Counted from the stretch's first letter, positions 47,881 to 61,825 are shown. The stretch is DNA of 64,000 bases from Selaginella tamariscina (GCA_003024785.1 PUQB01000463.1:1-64000); one strand, 5' to 3'. The notes: generated by a model not told the origin, from the sequence alone. Translations and numbers: made by a program.

Positions 47881-49204
47881 AGTTTGCATTAATACACCAC
47901 CAATAAACATCTGAGGCATCTACTCGTAAAATGAACGGACGAGTAAAATCTGGTGTCGGTCGACAAACACCCTTTTCAAGTTTCAACTTCAGGCCAACTT
48001 CTCGAAATCGATCAAGAACGCGCCGTACATCACGAATGTGATCCTCCCAAGAACCAGACCCATGAATGAGCACATCGTCGATAAAATCGGCAGTGATATC
48101 AGGCATATCGGAAAGAAGCTCATCCATCATGCGTTGAAAGGTGGCAGGAGCTGAAGTCAATCCAAAAGGCATGACCAAAAACTCGTAAAGACCAAATGGT
48201 GTCCGGAAGGCCGTTTTTGGAATATCCTCCTCAGCCATAGGAACCTGCCAATATCCTGATGCCAAATCCAACTTAGTAAACCATCGACTCTGACCCAAAC
48301 GATCTAATAGATCGGCAGAGTTCGGAAGTGGATAGACATCTTTGATGGTAACATCGTTAAGAGGTCGGTAATCCACACAAAATCGGAGAGATCCATCAGG
48401 CTTGGGAACCAAATGAGGTTCACATGCCCATGGACTCCGTGACGGACGACACACTCGTTTACCAATCATATCAGTAACAGCTGTTCGCATGGCTGATAAC
48501 TCCTTTGGTGACCTGCGTCGAACCGGGACTTTGAAAGGCTTTGCATTGCCGGTGGGTATACAGTGTCGAGTCTTCACACGTGCACCTTGGGACAGATCAA
48601 ATTTGAACAAACTTGCATACTGTTTCTTAAGTTGTTCGATGCAGTGTGCTCGACACTCAGGTGACGGATCCGGCATTTGAACCTGTTGAGATGAACACCA
48701 CCCCAAGACCGGAATCAAAGGAGCTGTATGCGTGATACAAACAGCAACAAGCTTCTCTGGACGTAAAGGAACAGACTGCAAAGACACAGACTCCAAGCGT
48801 AATACAGGAGGAGAGAGTGAAAAATCACATGTACCTTTCGACTGCTTTAACCAATCACATCCCAGAATGATGTCAAAGACCTGGGAAGGGACAACCCTAA
48901 GAGACCCAGAGGGAAACTTACAGTTGGCACCCATAACCAGCGTAGTCAAAGTGGTGTACTGTGATACTGCACGAGACTGCCCATTACCATATAAAATGTG
49001 CAAGACCTTATCTGCACGTCTTAAGGGTAATGAGCACCGATGCGCTAGAGAAGCAGTTATGGAAGACATACTGGATCCTGTATCCACAAGCACTGTGACT
49101 GAAAGATCATTCACCCGTGCAGAAAATGTGAAAACTGGATGATCTGGTGGAACTTGCAAACCTTGATATGCATAGCGGAAAAAACATGGAGGTGAAGTCT
49201 CCAT
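47879..49204 (-). pseudogene. Protease and RT of fourth element, internally deleted
   Basis: Starts with the aspartic protease (VTVLVDTGSSMSSITASLA and FDIILGCDWLK), then RT: VRRRSPKELSAMR, SPWACEPHLVPKPDGSLRFC, TKLDLASGYWQVPM, MPFGLTSAPATFQRMMDE and a FIDDVLIHGSGSWEDH box (FIDD in place of YLDD). After LKLKLEKG it jumps directly to TPDFTRPFILRVDASD, so about 100 residues of thumb and connection are missing compared with the copy at 577-2300. One in-frame deletion explains this. Confidence 0.9.
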
Positions 49205-49219
49205 CGCACGGGATCCCTC

Positions 49220-50341
49220 CGTCGCCCGTACGATTACTCGTTTTCCGCAACAGATCCACCTGCAAGAGAGGCTTCGTCATCTGAAAGCTCATCATTAGCC
49301 ATAATGGCCGCCACAGGCACACCATCCGGAACATATGGTCGCCAGCCTGGATGTGGTGGACGCCAATCAGGATACACATCGCATGCCCGCCAAGTATGTC
49401 CAGGTGCCCAACCCAACAATGAACTTGATTGGGTCGACCTGCATTGTTCCGATTCCTCCTGTCACGAATCCGTGGATTTTGACCACCACGGGCAGGAACT
49501 GGAGCAAGTGCAGGACGATTTCGTGGAGGTGGTCCACGGGGTGGGCCCCGAGGTCGACCACGAAGGCTTGTCGTGCGGGTACATATGCAGCAGCGTCAAC
49601 CTCCATTGGATCAGCACGTTGAATAGAGGAGTAGGTAACCCAAGGGGAACACGGCCCTCACCAGGCACCAACTCAAATCGTTGAGCTAGTGCAAAAGCTT
49701 CCTCCAATGTGGTAGGACGAAGAGCCCGAATGAATCGAACAAGTTCGGGTCGCATAGTTGGCCATAACATACCGAGCTTAATGGGCTCAGGCATATTAGG
49801 ATATGCACGCCGAACTAAATCCCCGAACCTAATACTGAACCGCATAACAGACTCACCAGGATGTTGTCGTATCGCGTGCAGTTGTTGGAAAGCATCATCT
49901 GAATCCTCAACTTTGCCAAACGTACGTTTGAGGCATTCCGTCAACCGATTACTATTGGCTTGAATCTCCGCAGCCAATCCATTATACCACTTGAGCGCAG
50001 GGCCTTCCAAACATGTAGGGAATTCTCTGAGAGCACGGCCTCATCCCAACCATGGTAACGAACAATAACTTGGAAATGATCAAACCAGTGGTATACATCA
50101 TCTCCTGGATCACCACAAAAAGATCGGGGTCGAACCCTCGGATTTGTGGCCTGTGAAGAAGATGAAGGAGTACTAGAAGCAGATCCCCCGGCAGAGGCTC
50201 AGGCGGGGAAGAGGAGGACGAACCCTCAACAAAGCGCTCCAACTTTGTTTGTGCATCAATAGCAGTAGCAATAATGCTAAACGCCGTCTCCATATGTAAA
50301 ACACGAAAAGAAAAGGCAGGAATACCCAACTTCTCCACCAA
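49220..50341 (-). pseudogene. Gag of fourth Ty3 element
   Basis: Starts next to the LTR (MVEKLGIPAFSFRV if translation begins at the TTG at 50341, so the true start is uncertain). The capsid core is at 50010-49600 (ALKWYNGLAAEIQANSNRL, KLGMLWPTMRPELVRFI). The knuckle region is near 49330-49420 (GHTWRACDVYPDWRPPHPG), which has lost the first cysteines. A frame change near 50000 separates the start from the core. No standard initiator-Met primer site (TGGTATCAGAGC) is seen after the LTR. Confidence 0.8.
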
Positions 50342-50530
50342 TGAAAGAGCCGATATATATTAAAATGTCAGATCCATTAAGCTACAAAAACCCTGCTTAT
50401 GGAGACCTCCTGCACGTGGCACACATGTGACACGTGGCATTGACATGGCGGCCAGATCACACCCATGTGTACTATGCATGTGTGTATATACACATGCGTA
50501 TATCATTACGTTACTAATATCAGTCTTACA
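50342..50530 (-). repeat. 5' LTR of fourth Ty3 element
   Basis: 189 bp partner of 45930-46134. Shared: 'ccattaagctacaaaaaccc', the CACGTGGCA and ACACGTGGC motifs, and the tgtgtatatacaca palindrome. Confidence 0.9.
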
Positions 50531-51411
50531 TCCACTTCAACGGTTTCACATTATATTATTAGGATTTTATGATATCATTATTTAAGCGATGTAAGTGATG
50601 TAAGCGATGTTATATATATAATTGTATTTTTAATAATGATATTATTAAAAAATTACAACACATTTTTTTTAAATAGATATTATCTTATATTTATAGCGTA
50701 GCTTTTAAATTGTATATATACATTTATTATATATAATATAATATCATAAATTTTACTTTACAACTTTATACACATCCTGGTATGTATAGAATAATCTTTA
50801 TAACATATTAAAAGTTTAAAATTTATGTTCAATTATAAATTATCAATAATAAAGTAAACTTTACCTAATATGTTATTTTATTCATTGTTAACCTACCTTT
50901 TCCTAAGCCTTAGACAAAAGAAAATTATAATTTTAATGTTAATATACATAAGCAATTATATATTAAGATTTATAAATCTTACAAATAAATGTTTTGAATT
51001 ATAGTAATGTTAAAAAATATGTTAATGTAGGTTATGTGTAGTTATGCATTTCATATTGACTACTATATAGTTATATACAACTAATTTGTAAGTATATGTG
51101 TTAATTATATACGTGTAAATAGATTATTCTATTTTTTAATGGTGAAAATAATTAAAAAAAACAACCAAGTAATGAACTTAGTATATAATAAAATTATATT
51201 TATAAACATTAGCATTTTAAATTTTTATAAAAGTGACGTATGAATATAATTAATAATAATTATATTGCCATCTTATATGTTTGTAAAGAATATGGTAAAA
51301 GAGATTATATTAATGTTATTTAGACATTTCTTACACATTGCCACAATTTAGATATATGTATGCATTAATAATAAGAAAAGGAAAAAGATAATTAATATAA
51401 AAGAATATATA

Positions 51412-51447
<36 letters not shown>

Positions 51448-53739
51448 TGTGTGTGTGTGTGTATTTGAATACGATAAAATTTTATCATATGCTATATTAA
51501 AATTTTAAAATATTTACTTAATAATGGCATGTTGAAGAAGATTTCCCAAAAATAATTATTTTTAAATGCAAATTTCACTGAAGAAAACAACTTATATGAT
51601 ATTATTAAAATTAATAAGAATAAACTAAATATATTTTTTTAATAACAAGCATAATATATATATTAAACATGTACCGAGGCACTGAACATTGAAAATAAAT
51701 AATAAATAATTTAGTGGTTAAAATTTGAAATTTAATATATATTTTAAAGTTATTTTCATACAATTTTAAAAATTTATTTCAGTATATTTTGAAGGATAAA
51801 TCATATATCATTATAAAAATAAATATTTATACATCTATATTTTATTTTATAATTAAAGATTAAAATTGTCAAACTTACTATATTTATAAGCCATATATAT
51901 ATGGTAAAATTAAAAATTTAAAAATGTAAATATTTTTATAATTAAGTTTATGTATAAATTCTTACATAAATATAAAGAAATCATAAATTTTATTACATAA
52001 TTATTGCAAAAACTTCATAATTATGACTAGTGGATTATTTTATTTTACAAGAGACTTTATAACAAGATTTAAATTTTTTAAAATATAAAAATGATATAAT
52101 ATATTATTAATTATGATTTAAAATTTTATGAAAAAGTCATATAAAGTAGCTATTGATAAATAATTTATTTAAAGATTTTAAATGGTTAAATAAGTATAAA
52201 TTTCTTTTGTAAGGAGTGTGATTATGCAAATAAACAAGTTATAATAGTATTAATATTAATTTCTTATAATTATAAATAAGATTGTTAGCAATGTTACATG
52301 AGCACTTCTATATAATTCTTTATAATCATATACACTAAAACTATTGATTATATTTCTTTTTATTAAAAAAGAATAAGAAGTAAATTTGAGAATTAAAATA
52401 TTTATTTATAAATGAGTAAAAGAGCACTTCAATAATTATATTAACTATTTTATCAATTTATAAAAAAAAATTTAATTTTAATATACATATTGATAATTAT
52501 AGTTTAATTAAGGCATATGAATAATGTTTTGTACATTTTACATAAAATGATTAGTCTCATGCAACTACTTCAATGATGTATAAGTGTGGGAATAAGATTT
52601 TTAAAATAAAAATAAAAATGCAATATGTATAACTTTAAAATGATTGGTAACACCAAATTAGTATACCAATACTTCATTATATCAATTTTATAAAATTTAT
52701 ATTTATGAAGTAAAGTACATCACAAAAAAGTTTAAAATCTTAAGATGAACTCTCTTTAATTTATTTAAAGTGCATGTGAATACATTAAGTAGTAAAGAAA
52801 CATATTATATGTGTCGATGTGGCCTTTCTCACAAAAGGTTTTTAAGACATATATTTATGTACATGAAATAAGACATTTTTTTTATTCAGCAAGATAAATT
52901 AACAACACAGTTGAAGTAACATATGTATTAAATCAACAATACAAAATAAAATAGTTAAATGTAAGTATATTGAATTCATGTTGTGATATGTCCATAAGTG
53001 TAAAGTTAGTTATAAAAAGTTATAAAGTTTACTTATTTAAAAATAATCATTTTATAAAGTGTTATTTTGAATTTTATCAAGATGATCTAAATTTGAAGGT
53101 TTTGATTTCTTCACGACAGTGTTTAATCAATTTAAAGTTACCTATATTGTTCATAGAGTAAAAATAATTGAATATAAAATAAATGGGGAAAATTTTTTTC
53201 GTAATGTTAAAACCAAACAATCTCAAAGTGAAATCCTTAATTTATAGATAAGTTTTAAGAAACGTTAGCAATACAATTCATGTTAAAATTCAATATAATT
53301 CTAGTTTTATATAGTTAGATTAAAAAGGTAAATTGACTTTTCCATATACTATATATAAAGATATTATTAAGATATGTTATAATATCAATCATTATAAACC
53401 ACTAGAATATATTAAGTTGATACTGATGTTGTTATAAGAATATAAGAACCTTTGTTTGATAAAGTTATATGTCAATACATAACATATGTCTGATAAAGTT
53501 ATGTTCATTACATATGTCTGATAAAGTTATATGTCAATACTAACATATGTCTGATAGAGTTATACTTAAGTTAAACTAGAAATTTGATGTTAATGGATAA
53601 CCTTAAAATAAGTATATATTTTATATTACTTATAAAATTACTAATTTTAGCTACTAATTTAAATCCTATATTAATTATATTTAAAGAAAGACTTGAACTA
53701 AAATTCATATGTTCAAATTTTATCATATGAACTTACGAC
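50531..53739. other. Very AT-rich intergenic region
   Basis: No gene seen over 3.2 kb. A long TG run lies at 51418-51463. Near 53452-53570 a unit of about 30 bases (tctgataaagttatatgtca plus an acatatg end) is repeated four times. Confidence 0.6.
53452..53570. repeat. Four-copy 30-bp tandem repeat
   Basis: Units start near 53454, 53489, 53516 and 53550, each 'tctgata(a/g)agttat' followed in most by 'acatatg'. It lies about 180 bp past the permease stop codon. Confidence 0.75.
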
Positions 53740-54247
53740 TTAGAATTGGAAAGGCTTGTAATTCTTAGATGACTCGTATATTCCCTGGATGGATCCAACG
53801 GCTGCCGATAGTGATACCAAAAAACAGCTTAAACTTAAACCCTGAAGCCCAATTCCCTAACAACCAATCACATTTAGTTATCTTAAATAAATTACTATTA
53901 TACTTCTATTATTTGCATTAAGTTTTTATAACACTTCTTACTTAGATACAATCTCTCTCTACATATATACACACCTCTCCATAGGCCTATAACACACACA
54001 CGCGCACGCACACGCACGCACATACCTTCCACGACCATTTCTTGACTTTGTATTGTGCAGAATACATAGCTACGGGAAAGTAAACTGTGAGAGGCCAGAA
54101 TGTGATTGCACCCACGAGACCAATAACCGCATTAAAGAATGGAAATATAAGTGATATTACTGTCGTAAAAATTACGTATAACGTTCTCCATAATATCTTA
54201 AACCCCGTAAACCTGCAACATGATGAGTTAATAGTGTGTGTGTGTGC

Positions 54248-54279
<32 letters not shown>

Positions 54280-57203
54280 TACAAACACACACCATGTATC
54301 CGTCGGTGTGTGAACAGTATACATACATACATTAACATATCAACAGCGTATATGCATCCACATGTGCATCACACACACAACACACACCTGAAAATACCAA
54401 TTCTGGGGTGGAAAAATACGAGCGTATATTCATTGTTTACAAAATTGGACTTTGGCCACAACTGCGTGGCATACCACTCTCCTAATGCGAATATTGGTTG
54501 AGCAAAAATCTGCATAATTATTTAATTCATGTTCATTACATTAATCCCTTCTTGTAATATAATTTAATGATATAAACACATTTATACATATATACCTATG
54601 TGTGTATATCTACGTCTTGTTTGAGAACGTGTACACACACAGGACAAATATATACAGATGTCAGATAGAACATGTATACGACATGTGCGCATGCATGAAG
54701 GGACACAACGCACGCACGCACACACGCACCTGATAGCCACCAACGAGATGAGTGATGACATATATTTGCAATATCGACAAGCCAGAAAACTTTACTATCG
54801 GGAAAGCCAGAGAGAAGATTCCCTGGAGCAGAATTTCCAAAGGCAGCATATCCCACGCATCCCACGGCCATATAAAAGACCGTTGTCACAAGCACAGCAA
54901 TTGATGAGGATTTCTTCATCGTCTCATTCTCCGACGGTGGAGCTTTCAGTGTATCCTGTAATATATGTATGTTATGTCTTCTATATAATGTTTAATCTGT
55001 ACAATTTGTGCGTGTGCCTGCGTGCGTTTTATTCGAGGCGTATGTACATTACTATATACATGCATATACTGTTGTATTTGTGTAAGAAATTGCTATATAT
55101 GCACAGACATTGATACACATCTACATACACACACACATATGTGGACATGTGTATATACCTGGATTTCGATGAGCACGGAAGAAAATGTGTAAGCGAATGC
55201 AATATTTCCAAGAGCTTGTAGCATTCCCCATGCTTTCTGAGCAGAAGTTACACCATGGCCAGGAGCTACACCAAATGCTGTTCCATGAGTTCCATCTGTT
55301 TAAACAGCTGATGAGAACATACATACACGCGCACACATGTGTACGTGCAAGTATAAACATCTAATGTTACACATGCGTATATGCATGTGTGTTAGTATGT
55401 ATACATATAACTTACTGGCGGCCTGCCCGATGCTGAGGCCGAGACCAATGAAAGAATACGAAAAAGACATGATAGAGGCCACATAGGAGAGCCACCACAT
55501 CTGGTGAATATTCGGAATCTGCACGAGCACACACACATACACACAACACAAGCATCAGCAAGCATACACAAATGAAATGATCAAATACATACATACATAC
55601 ACATATATACCGTATACGATAGCTAGTAGCTATTGCGAAGTATGTATATAAGATACATATGTATATAAAAGAAATAGACAGATTAATTTATTTATTTACT
55701 ATAGTATGGTATACACAAGCGCACATAACATCTATATAAGTATGCACATAAATATAGTAGATGTGTACAAGTACTCAAGCGATATATAAAGATATACATG
55801 TATATACATTCATATAAATCAATGTGTTGGTATTGTGCGTACACACCTGGGAAAAGATAAGCTGAGAAGCACCAAAAATGATTAAGTATCTGCCATCATT
55901 AACCTTGCATGGTGATGGATTAATTAAGTGCCGATTACGTCTTACGCAATGATCCTTGTTGATTGCAACCATGCTTTTCCCCGAAGTTATGGTATATCCT
56001 ATCGTAGCCCCGATAAGATTGCTGTATTGTGATAATCCACATAGCCATTCCTTTCTCCCACCTATTTAACATATACACACTTACATATGCATGGTTGAGT
56101 ATGTGTTCTTACAAAATATACAGCATAAAGATTGACTATACTAGTGGTATCGTTGTGTATGTGCCTATATCACATATTACCTGTTGTATATAAACTGCGT
56201 GTGCGTGCTGTGTGTGCATTTGCTTCTTACAGCTAGTATGCATATGACATTTTATTGTGTATACATACATTGTCACGTACGTATATGTATGGCAGTAATT
56301 TAAACTAGTTAACTCCATGTTCCACATAATATTATCCTCGTTTTACTTTAGGTGTTTGTACATATGTGACTATCAAAATATTTTATGTACGTCTGTATAT
56401 AGGCTTTCCCACTGTAGATACCGATGTTGACATGCGTATACACACACTGTGTATGTGCTTGCGTGTGTGTGTATGTACCTAAGATGGTTTTGACAGCTTG
56501 AATGTAAGTAGTGTTGCGTTTGCCGAAGATTGGTTCAGGGCTTCTGTAGCAATCCGCGAGCAGGATAGATGCATAAAGTGTGACCACAGCAAATAGGAGT
56601 AGTATTATAGGCCCCGGAACCCATCCAAACTGCGCTATACTCCATGCTAGTGATAACACTCCAGATCCAATCACAGCCGTTATTACATGAGCAGCAGCCG
56701 TACACACATTCCCTGCATGCAGCGTGTCTGTCTGTCTGTCTGTTTTTCTCTCTCTCTCACACACACACACGCACGCACTCACACAAACACACACATATAC
56801 GATTGTTCTATATATATGGAGTGATAAAGTTCTCTACATCATTATACTAATATGTATATATGTGTGTGTGTTGGTATATTGAAATCTAACGTAATATATA
56901 GATCTATAAGATTCATGTGTTCTCATATATACGTGTATATACATAGAGTAAATAACTATAAATTTTGATTGTGTATGTAAAATATCCGTATAATAACAAA
57001 ACTACTATATACTGAATATTAATGTGCATTTCCATTGTTAATAATTTATTGATGTTAATCAAATTCATGAATGTTGTGACTTCATTGTATATATTATTCA
57101 AAGTGTAGATTAAGATTTATATATATATACATTAATAAATCCCAAGTTGACATGCTTTCTTAAGCAGGAAAAAAAATAAAAATAAAAACTTTTTAATAAC
57201 AGC

Positions 57204-57236
<33 letters not shown>

Positions 57237-57353
57237 AAATGTAACCCATAGTATATACAATAAACTATTTTAATGATAGAAAAAATATATAACTATACCT
57301 GTTCGCTCGATTTCTTTCTCAGGAATATTCACGATCGAATCACTGGCCGTCAT
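53740..57353 (-). CDS. AAP: Amino-acid permease (AAP family), minus strand
   Basis: Proton-coupled amino-acid importer of the plasma membrane (AAAP superfamily). Nine exons on the minus strand: 57299-57353, 56479-56712, 55847-56061, 55416-55518, 55159-55295, 54730-54955, 54388-54509, 54026-54212 and 53740-53856, all GT-AG. Start MTASDSIVNIPEKEIERTG. First membrane segments AAHVITAVIGSGVLSLAWSI and GPIILLLFAVVTLYASILLA. Then CRSPEP-type loop, SQYSNLIGATIGYTITSG, MWWLSYVASIMSFSYSFIG, LQALGNIAFAYTFSSVLIEI, FYMAVGCVGYAAFGNSAPGN and FWPLTVYFPVAMY. The last exon encodes LVSLSAAVGSIQGIYES and NYKPFQF. An (AT)n run near 54757-54765 is 2 bases short, breaking the frame before HLVGGYQ. Counting those, the model is 465 residues, normal for AAP. 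Intron positions differ from the copy at 61885-63780. It is divergent to that copy. Confidence 0.9.
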
Positions 57354-58300
57354 AGCTGAAAACAGAGAAAAAAAACGGGTGAAACAAGGGCAAAGGGCAA
57401 GAAACACACACTTGTGTATGAAGAAGAGAGAAAAGGGCTTACATGCAGCACACAGAGCGCCCTTTCTTAATCACCAGTGCTTAACCTCTGTTTCCCCCTT
57501 CCTCAAGCCGTGCCCTAAAACCTATGAATATTCCCAATGAATATTCTCCCAGGTTTTGGGTCGCTACGTGTTTGCCCATACTTGGCTAGCGCTACCGGCG
57601 GCGAGGCCTTGGTTCGACGCTTCATCTCTCGCCACGTGTCGAGATACGCGTTTAATCCACATTAGTAGAAATATTATATGCATACATTTTGTATACATGT
57701 ATACAAGAGTATGTAGGTATTATCATATGTGCTCTCTCTCTCTCACACACACACAAACACATACACACTGTCAAGTATATACATACAACACTCATATTAT
57801 ATATAGGTTTTGCAGGGTGAATATCTTATACACATTATCTAAGCATTAATAAACATGCATAGAAGATACCAAGAGTCCACGAACCACCAATAAGTGTGCA
57901 ACTGATACACTAATTGGCTCTACACTTACATATACACGCTGCATACGTGTGTGCGTGTGTGTTAAGTAATATATGGAGATGCCAAGAGAGAGGAGGGCCT
58001 TCAAGTGTGGCACTTATGATTAAGGGTGTATATCTAAAGCAAAGCTTTTATTCTTCTTTATATATATATATATTTTCTATATTACTTGCTTTGCCCTCCA
58101 ATTTGGAGGGAAGACAGAACCTTTGTTTCCTGCCTCCATGAGTGATGAATACAACCCGCGTGAAATCTTGATGCCTTCTTTATATATATATATTTATACA
58201 CACACACATATGTGTGTGTGTGTGTGTGTTTTGTCCAGATACATTGTGATGATTATGATGCTAAAGAAATAAATCAAAAAAATTTCAAAAGTGAAGGTGG
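57354..58300. promoter_or_regulatory. Upstream region of minus-strand permease
   Basis: 57440-57660 is GC-richer than its surroundings and contains 'gccacgtgtcg' (57632-57642, G-box type) and a 'tgaatattcccaatgaatattc' repeat at 57523-57544. I could not choose a TATA box. 57880-58300 shows only microsatellites. Confidence 0.35.
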
Positions 58301-58307
58301 TAAAGTG

Positions 58308-58475
58308 TATAACTTAGGGTTTCTTTGCCCTTATGCATGAAACACGTCTGGTATCAAGATGCATGTGTATACACCAGTGTACAACTTAGGTTTTTTTTAT
58401 ACCTTTTGCATGAAACACGTCTCCACGCGTATGGTATCAATGTGTTGTTATACACCATGTACACATGTAAGCACA
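58308..58475. repeat. Imperfect tandem duplication
   Basis: 'acaacttagg' and 'gcatgaaacacgtct' with 'ggtatcaa' and 'tatacacca' occur twice in the same order (58310-58382 and 58381-58458), a unit of about 70-80 bp. Function unknown. Confidence 0.65.
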
Positions 58476-58789
58476 CCTGTTTACATATGCACAAGGCAGT
58501 ACAAGAGATCTTCTCCGACCATGTTAAATATTGTTTTAATTCTTATTGTGCCACTTGTCCATATTACTATAAACGTGAATCCACTATACAAATTTATGCA
58601 GTTGTATTCACTAACAAAATGCACTAAGAAACGTGTATATATAGATGTTACAATAGTTCGAATCTGGGCACTAGAACTTTGACAGTATCTTAGCAGGTCA
58701 ATACTATGTCAAACTTTACGAAATTTTGATGCACGTTATATAAACCACTTGCATGTTGAGAATGTCAGCCCCAATAATGATATATATAT

Positions 58790-58828
<39 letters not shown>

Positions 58829-59177
58829 TCCCCAAAAAAAGATAAATAAATATTAATAATTTCGTATTATTCTCATTATTGTGGATAAGTCCTAGGATAT
58901 GATCATTTAAACAAACTTTGCGCCGCGTGAGCTCGTGCAATCACTTACATTCTCAAGGTATTTTTCATAACTTTCCTTGTACAAAGTCAAAAAGGTGGCG
59001 GAATGAAATCGGCAGAATCACGAAACCCTAAAATGACACCGAATATTCCGAAATATGATATTAGTATATCCTAGTGTGTATGACCTTAGTTTCTTCGCAT
59101 TGAAGTGGCGTTGTTATCTATGTTCTACATAGTTTATGTACCGTGTATATAGTTTTCTCAGAGTATATATCTCCAGC

Positions 59178-59396
59178 AGCCACCGCACTTGCAGCCAAAG
59201 TTGACAGAATCTATATATACAAATCGGGTCCCATCTTGATGCACTCAAAGACACGTGCGTGGGCGCTCCTGTGTATACACATGTAGCGTATACGGGTGTA
59301 TATACAAGTACATGTACATATGTGTATAAAGCTCTAGTGGGGACCATGAGTTTCATGGATTCTGTCAACTTTGGCTGCATTGTGTGGGGATGCCAG
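59178..59396. repeat. Long imperfect hairpin with perfect 20-bp stem
   Basis: 59191-59210 (gcagccaaagttgacagaat) is the exact reverse complement of 59359-59378. Pairing continues imperfectly outward (59180-59190 with 59379-59390) and inward (gggtccca near 59226 with tgggga near 59338, and tgtatacacatgta near 59271 with tacatatgtgtata near 59314). Overall it folds as a stem of about 90 bp with small bulges. It is either a MIRNA-like precursor or a MITE. It lies between the two permease genes. Confidence 0.75.
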
Positions 59397-61825
59397 TTGA
59401 AAAATAAAATCTTTATATACATGGATGTATATAAGCATTACATTCTATATGTATAATGTATATATAGCTTTTTTATATCAAATGGTTAACTTAATGTAGG
59501 TATCACATTTCAAAACCCAGTTATATAACCTAATTAACAACATACATATGTATGATATGTATGTATGGACATATGCGTGTTATGAATGGGTACCCTTTCG
59601 AGCTTTTGAAGGTACAACGGGTGTACCTTACAAATGGTCAAGAAATGTATTGGACAAATGTCATAGAAGATGCCCTGGAGCATAAACAACCATACTATAT
59701 TGACAAATAAGCTTCACGAGTCCTTCTCTCTTTCCTTTATTGAAGACCTCAAAAGAATGCCCTTCTTGTCAAGATTGAGACAATATAATGTGCATATATA
59801 TATATATAACACATATGGGTGCGTTACATATGCATACACATATGCGTGCACACATGTCCATCAAATCCTCAGAAGCTTCAAGGCGGTGCCGTGGTTATCT
59901 TATTCTTCTAGGTGATTTGTTATCTCTTTCTTCTTGCATCTACCAATCTAAAGCAAAATCTAATCGTACTATTGTCAAATCGTATATATTTATATTTATA
60001 TTATATACATATCTATATGTGTTTCCTGCATAAAACATAAATAAATGTGAGTATGATTCTCACACTCAAGTTATTTATAATTAAAAAATGTACACATATG
60101 CACACACCCATGGTACGTGCTTGTACTATAGATGTGATATATGTATACACACACGCATGTATAATTACGCATGCAAAGTGGCGGAAATTTTCACCTAAGC
60201 AAGGGTTACAATGCAACTGTTTAACATCCTCTTGGGCCCAAATAAAAATCATGTTCAACTAACCTTTTCATTCATTTCAACCGCTGGAAATCATGATAAA
60301 ACATTACAATTTACTGCAGATAATTTATATATATTAAGTTATGCTACATATATACACAACAAATAAAAACGTAGAAATTATTTGATGTTATTTCTTATTA
60401 GACATAATACATGATTATAACTCCATTGTTGTTGGAAGATCCCAAACACTTGTACATACTTGGAATCAAAGTTTATAGTTGAAGTAATAATTCAACTACC
60501 TTTGTTTAGAAATATAAACAATGGTTTAATATAGTTTATAAATTGAATTGAACAACCATCGCCCCATAACTTGCGTACGAGAAATCTCGCATTGAGTGCT
60601 TAATGGAATATAATAAACCACAGAAAATGACCACTATTAACGGTTTGGGAGTTTGATGTGTTAAATTTTATCACAACGTGCATATACACATCCGATACAC
60701 ACACACACACATATGTATATCTTTCTAGATGAAATTCTATGTGAGGTGGAGAATCACAATATGTACATATACACATGCGCGCACATCTATATGAAGTCTA
60801 GGTGAAATTCTTTCTATATGAGTTGGGAACAAACCAAGTTCCCCAAAGGTTTGGAAGGACCGTACTTAGATTCTTTAGTAGAATATATATATATTGGGTT
60901 AAAGTCTAGATTTCCTTACAATATGTAGATGATCTAGAATATGACTCGTTGTAAAGTTGCTTAGCTTGAGCCACACATTGTGGAGGTGCTACATATACAA
61001 AGTTCTAGTGTATATACGAGATTTACTTAAACCCTAAACCCTAATAAGGTTAATGGTTATCTGCCACCTTTATATGCCACTTACTAATTAATAATGATTT
61101 AATTTTTTGGTAAATTTACACATGTCATTCATCAAGAAGTGGTTGTTTTAAATTGGATTTTGTAAACAGTTTAATTCTCTAGGTACATGTTACTAGCTAT
61201 TACTTGGGAAGTTAAAGTTTAATGGATAATTAAAAGTTAGATTCTTTTTATCTACGTGGAATCCGGATGACACGTATATAACGACGTGTATTAGTAAGTT
61301 AACTAATGGACAAACTATAATCGAGAATGTTGGTCTTGTCTCACTCTATGTGTCAATCAATAATTCAACTCATAACCAAACAAAATAACGAAAATAACGA
61401 TATTAAATATAATTTGCATTATTGAGGTACATGAAGAAGGTTGCCGACCAAATAAGGGAGGTATTCCTGGGGGAAGTGAGTCTTTATACCGCATTTAAAA
61501 CGTATAAACCAATTTAATTAACTTATTAATCGATATCATTATTAAATAAAAAGAACAACATTGACCGTGTACCGTATATACTTTTCTCTTGGTTCTCTAT
61601 ATATTATATGAGTTTGCCTCTATTGCCTCAAACACAAACTTCCAAACGGGAGTGTGTATAAATTTTGAAGGGGAGTTTGCCTCTATTGTGCCATTTTTAT
61701 TTAATTTATTTTCAGTTTGTGCACGGGATAAGTGTGAGAGTGTTTTTGTTTTCGTTTATACCGAATTCGATACATCTCATTTCACGAAACATTTCTCCAG
61801 CCGATATATCCAGCCCTTTTTGTTC
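59397..61825. other. Intergenic region upstream of plus-strand permease
   Basis: No gene seen. 'aaaccctaaaccctaataag' at 61027-61048 is a double telo-box or interstitial telomere-like scrap. 'gtttgcctctattg' is repeated at 61611 and 61674, giving two short direct repeats of about 60 bp before the promoter. Confidence 0.5.

Larger units (their letters stand above)
45930..50530 (-). mobile_element. Ty3/gypsy element with both LTRs, minus strand
   Basis: Bounded by LTRs 45930-46134 and 50342-50530, both TGAAAGAGCC...CTTACA on the plus strand. The inside order on the minus strand is gag, protease, RT, RNase H, integrase. A purine tract (complement of ttatcccccctctgc, 46135-46149) lies directly next to the 3' LTR. 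No target-site duplication is visible (GACTC left, TCCAC right), so one flank may be rearranged. Gag and integrase are largely open. RT has lost its thumb/connection region, so it is defective. It is the same family as the elements at 1-3512 and 9480-11410. Confidence 0.92.

Noticed and set aside
61027..61048. Telomere end
   Set aside because: Only two to three AAACCCT units. It is far from enough and is surrounded by ordinary DNA, more likely a telo-box or interstitial scrap.
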